Below are positions 55,995 to 64,000 of a stretch of 64,000 nt of DNA, one piece after another. Location: positions 103,760,345 through 103,824,344 of the forward strand of contig OZ026514.1 in assembly GCA_964019695.1 (NCBI GenBank), written 5' to 3'. The translations under genes and the position numbers were made by a program. This DNA comes from Loripinus fragilis. Lineage: Eukaryota; Mollusca; Bivalvia; Lucinida; Lucinidae. The stretch's first letter is position 1; the number at the start of each line of letters is the position of its first letter. Under the pieces are notes generated by a model, which did no database searches, was not told the origin of the DNA, and worked only from the letters and a program-made list of their open reading frames with translations.

Positions 55995-58189
55995 TTAGCG
56001 CACGTCAGGTTCAAAGTAGACGCTAGAGAACGTGACGGGATAGTCTGTCTTGGTGAAATTTTAATGCAGGTAAAATAAAACCAGAAAATCATGTATAGAT
56101 CTATTTACGAGTAGTTATATGATTATTGTTGTTGTGGACTGTCAAAAACCGCAAACAGTCGACTGACATTTCCCTAGTATAATGCGTGTTCTATTACACT
56201 GACTGATTTTTTTCTTCTCACAGAGCTGAGCGTCCATCGTTTAGTATCCGTAAAGAATGCCAACTTTTGTTGTTCATTATACTTAAAATTTTGTTTGCAT
56301 TTTTAATGTGATATCAATCACTTTCAGATTACCAACGTGCAGTGTAACGGGCTTTACTGTCTGTAGAAAACATATCATAGTTGCGTAAAATCACACTTTG
56401 TCGTAATCGAACGCTACCAAGTATTACCTCCCTTGATGATTTAGAGTTACGGTTATTGCTATGGGTAGTGACCTTAAGCATAAACTTGCTCACTCTTGTA
56501 CCTATATCCTTGTAGATATTTGTGAAGACTAACACTGTTTGAGGACTGTCTTGTATATAGTGAAAGGAAAGTAGTTCAGTTTTATTTCAAGAGTAATGCC
56601 ATATTAAAACTACACATTTCGAGTATGTTACCAGTTACAAGTGCTATCCAATCTGATATATTGCACTTGTATCTACGAGCAGTAGATGTATATTTTAATG
56701 TTAGTCACCTACCCTATATGCAATCAATTCTTGTCTTAGCAAATTGTCATGGTTAACAGATAGATTCTACACTAGAATAGGTGAGTTAACTACCTTAGGA
56801 TCTTTACTACATCAAGCTAATAGAAGATGTTAAACCATTTGATTATGCTAGTAAATGTACATATTAGATAACCATTTCAGGACACAATTACTCTAAATAC
56901 TAAGAAATGACCCCAGACTGATGGAAAACTATGAACACAATCAAATCATTAGGTGCTCCAATATGGTGAATGCCTGTGTTCCCAGTAAGTCACCAGATAT
57001 CTGTTTGGGGGAAATTTAATTTGGAATAAAACTTGCATTGACATTTTACAGTTAAAAAGAGTAACATAAGTAAACACATGCCAATAACCTCATAGCATTT
57101 GATGTCTATCATCATTGCAAAAAATAATAAGCACAATATGTTAAATACTGATACTTAGAATTGAAATTATCGACACTGAAACAATTTCAATATATAAAAA
57201 AGTTGCGCTGTGAAAGACATAGATAAATATATATAATGGTATCTTAAAACTAGACGTTACCTTTAATATCATATCTCTACTGCTTCTATATATGGATAAA
57301 TACGTTTACACAAGCACTCTGATTTCAAAGAAAGGCTGCTTTTGAATCAACATCATTTCATAAATATGTGCAAATGAAAGGACAGCCTTACAATTAAATG
57401 TTAAAAGTTATATGGAGGATTACCCTTAATATCAGGGCTATTTCCATGATATACCCCACAAAAAGTAAACAGTGTTTTTACTGGATCGTCATTATAAGAA
57501 ATGTACCTGTATATTAGCTTTATGTTATGTATGTTACCATCTGCTAACAGACCGATGTGAAGACCAATGTAAGGAAATATTCCTTCCAGTATATGGTATT
57601 TACCATATTCTATCATAGTTTCAACACGCCTGATGTTTAATGAAAGAAGGCTTGGTCTTTGTGTTTTAATGAAGCTATGCTTAGTATATGCAATTAGCAG
57701 GTAGTGGCCTTGTAAAAAGTGTTTTACAATTACTCATAGATGGGAACAAACACAACAAATGTGTGAAATGAGAAAAGAAATATATTTTAGTCCTATAAGC
57801 ATGAAATCATGGCCAAGTCCTTCATGAAAGCTGTAGCTAGGAACATATACCTTTGAGAAATGACTCAATTTCAGATGGTAACATGTAACGTAAGTAACAA
57901 CTTAAACACATCTTGTGGTTAAAAGGATAGATAATTGCATAAAATGATGCATTTATATAAAGCGTTAAGCAAAAGAAATTATTTCTTTAAAATGAAATGG
58001 TTATTCTTAGTTGTATTACATTTTAATTGATTTTATACAGTAACGTACTTTACATGCCTATTATGAATACTTGACCGCGAAAAACTTAGTAAATCATTGC
58101 TTTCCAAACATGATAGACACACACCTAGCAGGATAGCAATAAAAAAAATCTTCCATTAGAGTAAAAGGGAACTTAAAATTTGAATTTTG
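55995..58189. other. no recognised feature
   Basis: AT-rich spacer without genes or clear repeats. Confidence 0.4.
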
Positions 58190-58590
58190 CCGCTATATAA
58201 ATAAAATATTGCTACAATTTTCACCAATTTTTGCACTTAAATGACCTTTGATCCAAACACACATCATGCCTTGATGATGATGTTTGTTTATATAGCATGG
58301 CTGTATTATCCAAAAGGAATTTTGCATTACTTTTAATCATAATTTTGGATAGCTAATTGATAAAAACGCTAAAATCTGACGTATATACAAAATTTGCACT
58401 CAGTTGACCTTTGACCTAATTCTGGGACTTTGTGGCATTTCCAGACTTGGCATCCACCCCTATCCTTCTTAAAACACATCAAGATACACTTTAAGCATGG
58501 ATGCCAAAATATACTCAACAATGCCAACAGAATTTTTTTTCAGGCTCTGGATGGCCAACTATAATAAAATGTACAGTACTTGTTTTTAAT
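58190..58590 (-). repeat. long inverted repeat, right arm
   Basis: Complement of 51540-51960, with TGACCTTTGACCT at 58405-58417, CAGACTTGGCATCCA and CTCAACAATGCCAACAG. Confidence 0.65.
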
Positions 58591-59268
58591 GTCTCATTTT
58601 TTTTAATTTTGACAACAATGAACATCAACATGTCAGCAAAACATATTTTTAACTTCATGCCAAAATAATAAATAATTTTAGTACAGCAGTCTATCGAATA
58701 GCAATACCCTTAGATTCTTAAGTTGCAATTTGAAATTTGTTTAGAAATCAGACATGATTTGAAGTAATTGTATTTTTTTTTTTTATTAAAAACCTGGATA
58801 CAAAATACCCTCGAAGCCCTATCATTTGTCTTGAACTGACGACAGCGAGTCAGAACGCATATCGTCGATGCAAATATATTTGATACAGTCGACGCATGTT
58901 GCCGTCTTAACGTCGGGCCGTCATTTTTGGTTAACCAGACCTGCGTCGATATTTAACTGTCCCTCTAGCCTGATAACGATCTCTGAGGCGCTGTATAGTT
59001 GATAGCCTTTCTCAAAGGCCTAGAACTTTTCAATTAGTTATTTCATTTTTTCCATATAAACATATTCCTACTTTGTTGCTAGTCTTTAGGCTGGTGCTAA
59101 GTTCTATTAATCATACAACTCCACTGAAGACAATTGCATTTATAGACTAGCCATGAACATAACCATTTGGGAAAGAAAATATTATTACAATATTGTACGT
59201 GTATTAATGGCCACTTGTATTATCAGACTGGTAGCTATTCTATGCAGTTGACTGATGGCAATTATAAT
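58591..59268. other. no recognised feature
   Basis: Spacer with a CpG-richer segment at 58830-58990 (several GTCGA/ACGTCG motifs) but no ORF. Confidence 0.4.
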
Positions 59269-59726
59269 GGCCCACTTCGAATCGAACTTTAAGTTCCAAC
59301 TATAGCAACTAAAATTCGATTCGAACATCGATAGTAGCTACTATAGTGACGTTACGAACCTACTAAAGATCAACGGTGACCGTTACTCTAGTAGCTTGTC
59401 TGGTTCCTACCTCTAAACCTATCTAGCAAGATGGGTTCAAGATCTAGGAATAGCCTCAAAATGTTTTTATTTCACAAAATAAACTCTTGATGTGTTCTAT
59501 TTGCGGTACCTCTTATTAGTAATTGTTAATTAGAGTAGGCTGTGCAGCTATGCACACCCTTTTTGTTTGTCTACGATGAAGAATGAGGTGGGGCATACAA
59601 GGCTATTCACTTTGTTTATTTGACAACTAATTAAAAGGTTGCAACTGTAGCCGTTCGGATGTAAACGTGCGCACGCATCTATTACAAGAACGTTAGTAGG
59701 AACTTTATTTCGAATCAAAGTGGGCC
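59269..59726. mobile_element. 458-bp MITE with AAT target
   Basis: GGCCCACTTCGAATCGAA is mirrored by TTCGAATCAAAGTGGGCC. AAT at 59266-59268 and 59727-59729 is a 3-bp duplication. Internal sub-palindromes (ATTCGATTCGAA, TAGTAGCTACTA). No ORF. Confidence 0.75.
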
Positions 59727-59916
59727 AATATCATTCCAATTGCGCCAGATTGTTCATTTTCGGACAATCGTGGCATGATTTATAAAGTTATAAAACTAAA
59801 GCAACAGTGTTTTATACATGTTTATGTACAGGCTACATGTCAAAGAGACCCAGAAGTGTACGCAACACGCCATGACCCCGAAATATATCCTCACACCAAA
59901 GAGCTACGTGGATTAA

Positions 59917-60440
59917 GGGGCTTTTTGCCCCCCCCCCCTATGAGACTAGAATATAAAAATTGTTTTTCACCAATTTGTTCTTATTGGTTTATTAGAAAAA
60001 TAACCAAAGTGTAAAAGTCTCAAATTACTTTGACTTTTACCGTTGCTATGGTAACAAAAATGGCCGCCAAAATAGGCTGAAAAAAGAAAAATGACCATCT
60101 TGGAGCAAAATTGAGAGGTTTGACAGAGAAATTAACATAGAGCACAAGCAAATACCGAAAGGATATTTTAACAGAAGATGAGAATTACCACGGCACACAA
60201 CATATTAAAAGAATCTAATTCTTAAAAAAATCAGTTACCAAAAGCCTTAAATTTGGTTCAAAAGGGCAGTTTCTCTGTTTTAAGCATATTTTGTCAGCCA
60301 TTTTTGTTACCATAGCAACGGTAACATTTAAATAAATGCCAAAATGTTACACTTCAGTTATTCTCCTAATAAACCAATCAAAAGAAATTGGTGAAAAACA
60401 ATTTTCAGTTTTGGGCTCTAGAGGAGGCCAAAATAGCCCC
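59917..60440. mobile_element. foldback with ~165-bp arms
   Basis: Arms share AGGGGCT.TTTTG, AAAATTGTTTTTCACCAATTT, TTGGTTTATTAG and CCGTTGCTATGGTAAC, at 59917-60075 and 60286-60440 in opposite orientation, around a loop of about 210 bp. No ORF. Confidence 0.75.
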
Positions 60441-60449
60441 TAAATGCAC

Positions 60450-60720
60450 GTACCCCTTTGGGATTCCTACCTCAAATTATTTACAGATATGCTCCGGACT
60501 CGACCTTGCTAGAACTGAAACCAGAGGTCAAGGTCACAGTGACATGGAACCAGTTGATGACTCGCCAGGGCCCAAGATGTATCTACATACCAAATATGAA
60601 ACTGTTTATTTTTCAAGACCTGACTCCTGAGATCAAGGTCATAGTGGCTGAAAACAGTAAGCGAGATTCCATGACCCCAACATCTATCCACAAATTGAAT
60701 TTGGGGGTTAATATGTCATA
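60450..60720 (+). repeat. GGTCAAGGTCACAGTGAC-type dispersed repeat
   Basis: Contains GAGGTCAAGGTCACAGTGAC, CCAAGATGTATCTACATACC and ATGACCCCAACATCTATCCA, phrases typical of a family spread through mollusc genomes. The ORFs here are its translation. A partial second phrase (CATGACCCCGAAATATATCC) lies at 59870. Confidence 0.5.
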
Positions 60721-62499
60721 TAATATGAGACATGCTCTTAACACTATGTTTTGCTTGCTGTCGGTGAGTTGTCTTGTCGATGAATTGTTTTGTTCCCATA
60801 CACACGACCGTTATGCTAGCAGTATGTTATATAAATAGACAACCAGGTGGGCCCAGACCTGTAATTATTTTTCCATAGACCTCCATTATAGCTTTTAAGT
60901 AGGCTGTGGTGCTCAAAGCTCTTCAATCACAATGAGGCTGCCATAGAGTTACAGATTGAACCTAGTTCAATCAATAAACAAGAATGAGATACCCCGGTGA
61001 CCACCATGTTTTACATCTTTTTTGGCCCCTGAAGGTGGGCACTCTACATGAGAGGAAAATTCTACTGAAAAAATACCAGAATGCAAGGTCCTTTTTTCTA
61101 AGCCACACCAGTAAACTTAATCAACAAAAGCAATGAGATGTTGTCTCAAAAAGTACAGCAAAGAAATACCCTTCTAATAAATACAATACATTCCCTAGTT
61201 TTATTATTGAACAATCATGTAACACCTTACAACTTAAAACTATCGTGCTGAGCTTCCACCCACCTTTTGAGCCAATCACTGTCCTTTTTACAATAAGAGG
61301 TCTGTGACCAGGTAGAGGGTATCACTATTCCGAAACAAGTGCTAGCGGCGAGAGGCCGCAAGCAAGCAAAAACTGAATGAAGCATGGGAGGTGAAGTGGA
61401 AGATACTTGAACTTAGCATATAAAACACCTTGGAAATTTTTTGTTAAATATGTAAACAGCATTTAAAGAACTACTACTACTTATTTTAATGGTCAAATTA
61501 TTATACTTAAAAGGTTAAATGATATTGTTTATCTCTCCTACGCTTATACGTATTTGTTTGATTAATTGCTAAGAGATATTAGATGTATTCAAGACATTTT
61601 CTTCACTGTATACAGATCAATTTAGACGAAACATAATAGTGAGCATTTAGTACGTATTGATTACAACAACTAAATTGATTACAATCAAGGATAAATATGT
61701 CACATATGGCAACCTTCATTTTTAGTTTGACTTGATTTAATGCAAAGAATAAATCAAATGAGCCAGCACATTTGATTTTGGTACTTATCGCAGTTTGACA
61801 CAATGAAAGCTCAGTCGAGCCTGTGCAAATGTGTAGATTTGCCAGAGCCATCACTGCTCCCATACGCAAAGAATATATATGCCGATTTAGACTCGAATCA
61901 GAATTTAGCCACATTGTGTCAGCATTAGCCCATATGTGAAAGGTACCAAAAATCATGTGCTGGTCCAAATCTTCATTTGAGCATTAATAAATTATGATAA
62001 AAATGTTCTTTTTTCATCCAATGACAATGAAACTATTACTTTGCTATTGTCAAATAATAAATCTGTGATGAGATACATGTATTCAGTATTTGGTATACTA
62101 TATCATACATAAAACATATAACACAGTTGACAGGAGGCCCACTGTTTTATCAACATCTGAGATGTATAACGATATCTTTTACAATGTGAAAGAAATGCAC
62201 TCTTTTGGAGGCCGTTTAATAAAAGGACACATGGCAAATTACAAAATTTATGCATAGATACTTATTAAGTTCCTGCATACTTTTGTACTGGTGACAATGT
62301 TGATATTTTTCCATCCAATACTCTAAAACATTTAAAATCTATTTTAAAGCAACTCTCATGTCACCTGGTCAAATTAAGTCTTACCTATTTCTGGCTGAAA
62401 AAGCCTTATATTGTACATTTAATCTGGTATCATAAATAACAACTGACCTGTTTCCCTTTATATCAACATATCACATGTGATCATTTGAAAATTGAAAAA
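60721..62499. other. mostly unrecognised spacer
   Basis: A 121-codon minus-strand ORF (61968-61603) reads like a translated dispersed repeat (SLNRHIYSLRMGAVMALANL), not a conserved protein; I recall similar strings from other bivalve sequence but cannot verify. Otherwise nothing. Confidence 0.4.
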
Positions 62500-62975
62500 C
62501 AAAACAATAACATAATGTCATCAAATTGATTTTTAAATTTTCACGTGTGTTTCTTGAAAATTTTATCGTCTAAGTGGACTAATCAAGTTTAAATGCGTTT
62601 GACCTACAGTGTTCAGATAAAATAAAGTGCATTTTATTATTTTAGCATGAGCAACCTATGAATGAAAAGATCTTGAAAAATCTCGAAAAATGTAATAGTT
62701 TTAAAATTGGGTAAAAATCTACCCTAAGCAAAATTTCAATTGTTTGGTTTCGCGTAGACTAGTTTGTGACCACCTACACGTCAATTTTATTAAAACAGCA
62801 CTCAAAGTCATTTTTTTGCATTATTAACCCCAAAACTTTGGAGTAAAAGACAATTGTTCCAAAGCACCGCCAAACTTTTGTCCATTAAAATGCACCTATT
62901 TAGGCAAAAAATCATTGCAATTTTATAAGCGCTTGGTCAGAAATTATGAGTTTGAAAAGTGACCGATAGAACTTG
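62500..62975 (+). mobile_element. fragment like the 27128-28181 MITE
   Basis: TTCCAAAGCACCGCCAAAC, TTGTCCATTAAAATGCA, GTCAGAAATTATGAGTTTG and AGAACTTGGTTTCAGT follow the right half of the 27128-28181 element in order. The left terminus was not found. Confidence 0.6.
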
Positions 62976-62984
62976 GTTTCAGTT

Positions 62985-63560
62985 TATAAGGACATAAAGG
63001 TGCATACCGTGGAAGAATGGTTGCTCTCTCTTGCATCCTTTTGGAGTAAAACCCATTTAATGAATTTTAAAGGGGAAATCTTGTTCTCTCCAAAACTTTT
63101 TTTTATACCTTTTGAGATAGTTCAAAGATATTTGGGAGGCATATTTATCGGGTCAAGGTGGTGTGTCGTGTATAAGAATGGGTGCTCTCCCATGCTTCTT
63201 GTTTGAGTTATTTTCCTTAAATGAACTTTAATGGGAAAACCTTGTGCACTCCATAGCTTCCATCATTTTAAAGTATTTTGATAATATTTGGAAGGTAAAC
63301 ATATCAGGTCAAGACAATGTGTCATAAATTAGAATGTTTATTCCTCCTTGCTTCCTGTTTTAGTTATCTCCCTTGAATATCCTTTAAAAGGGGAAACTGA
63401 GTAAACTCCATGACTTTCATACCCTTTGAGATATATTGATAATATTTCATAGACTATTTTTCATGTTAAGATAGTGTGTCATGTGCAAGAATGGTCACCC
63501 TTACAACCCTTACTTTATATTAGAATTATCTGACTTGAACAAATTTGAAAGGTACCCCCT
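62985..63560 (+). repeat. degenerate ~160-bp tandem repeat
   Basis: Four diverged units share AAGAATGG.TGCTCTC, CTTGCTTCCTGTTT.AGTTAT, TTTAA.GGGGAAA and GATAATATTTGG.AGG; anchors fall at about 63012, 63175, 63330 and 63489. Non-coding. Confidence 0.65.
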
Positions 63561-64000
63561 ATAACTAACATACCCCTTTAGATATTGTAATGCAGTGAGC
63601 CACTTTAGATACGCACCACCTTTTCAGGGCCCACATTTTTTGACGAAAATGCTGGAATCAAACAATTTCTATGATAATTTACCTTTTTACATTTTATCTG
63701 TTTGATGACATAAAAAAATATCGAAATCACTCATGCAAATCAATCTGCAACGTCAAATGCAATGTTGACAAAAAGGTTGTGCAACTTGAACGTCTATATT
63801 TTCTATTTGCGTTTTGCACTAGAAATTATCCATGATGATCGTTATGACAGAAAAACACCAAAAACAATTGTTTTATTCAAGTAAAACCCCCTTTTTTTGG
63901 TCGTTGAAGTTAGTAACACTGTTACTTTTTGAAGAAATGCTCGTTTTGACATCATATTTACGCCAGTTACAATAATTAAACAAGTTTTCCTTCGCAAATT
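63561..64000. other. no recognised feature
   Basis: Window edge; AT-rich spacer. Confidence 0.4.

Noticed and set aside
61603..61968. 121-codon minus-strand ORF
   Set aside because: Looks like a translated dispersed repeat; no domain or start context supports a gene.

Overview
This window is nuclear DNA of a bivalve mollusc, most likely a heterodont clam; the species call is inference. The host coding signal is two exons of a metazoan ZW10-like kinetochore/tethering gene. Around them sit very many short palindromic and inverted-repeat elements of the kind that crowd bivalve genomes, together with invertebrate LINE, Penelope-like and RTE reverse transcriptases. It is AT-rich and gene-poor, and I see no bacterial operon, tRNA, rRNA or CRISPR.

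Region 1 (about 2.4-5.6 kb, minus strand) holds part of a ZW10-like gene. One exon is at 5380-5582 and the next at 3613-3720. That second exon, with its splice donor, is repeated eight more times downstream in a 140-bp tandem array. Earlier and later exons were not found. The introns carry Tc1-type and palindromic elements.

Region 2 (10.7-17 kb) is a retroelement graveyard. It has a long open LINE reverse transcriptase on the plus strand, a Penelope-like insertion with a GIY-YIG endonuclease, a (TA)n tract, a hammerhead-ribozyme-like motif and a 15-bp target duplication, and two truncated LINE reverse transcriptases on the minus strand. Region 3 (18-25 kb) has several 3' ends of one YLDD-type reverse-transcriptase element family, a degenerate tandem array and a large foldback. 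Region 4 (25.1-33 kb) is a nested stack: one reverse-transcriptase element is split by a 6.2-kb terminal-inverted-repeat transposon, which itself contains a SINE, two smaller DNA elements and a dead RTE element.

Region 5 (34.05-35.05 kb) is a 326-codon open frame on the plus strand, probably the 3' exon of an unrecognised host gene. Regions 6-7 (35.5-50 kb) carry hairpin clusters, SINE pieces, a dead LINE at 43.3-45.2 kb, a mariner-type element with a paralogous empty site, and another LINE 3' end. From 50 to 64 kb little is recognisable: two inverted arms, two MITE/foldback elements, a pair of perfect CRE octamers, and a degenerate 160-bp tandem repeat at the right end.

Apart from the ZW10-like exons and the 34-kb exon, everything coding in the window belongs to mobile elements, and most of it is broken.
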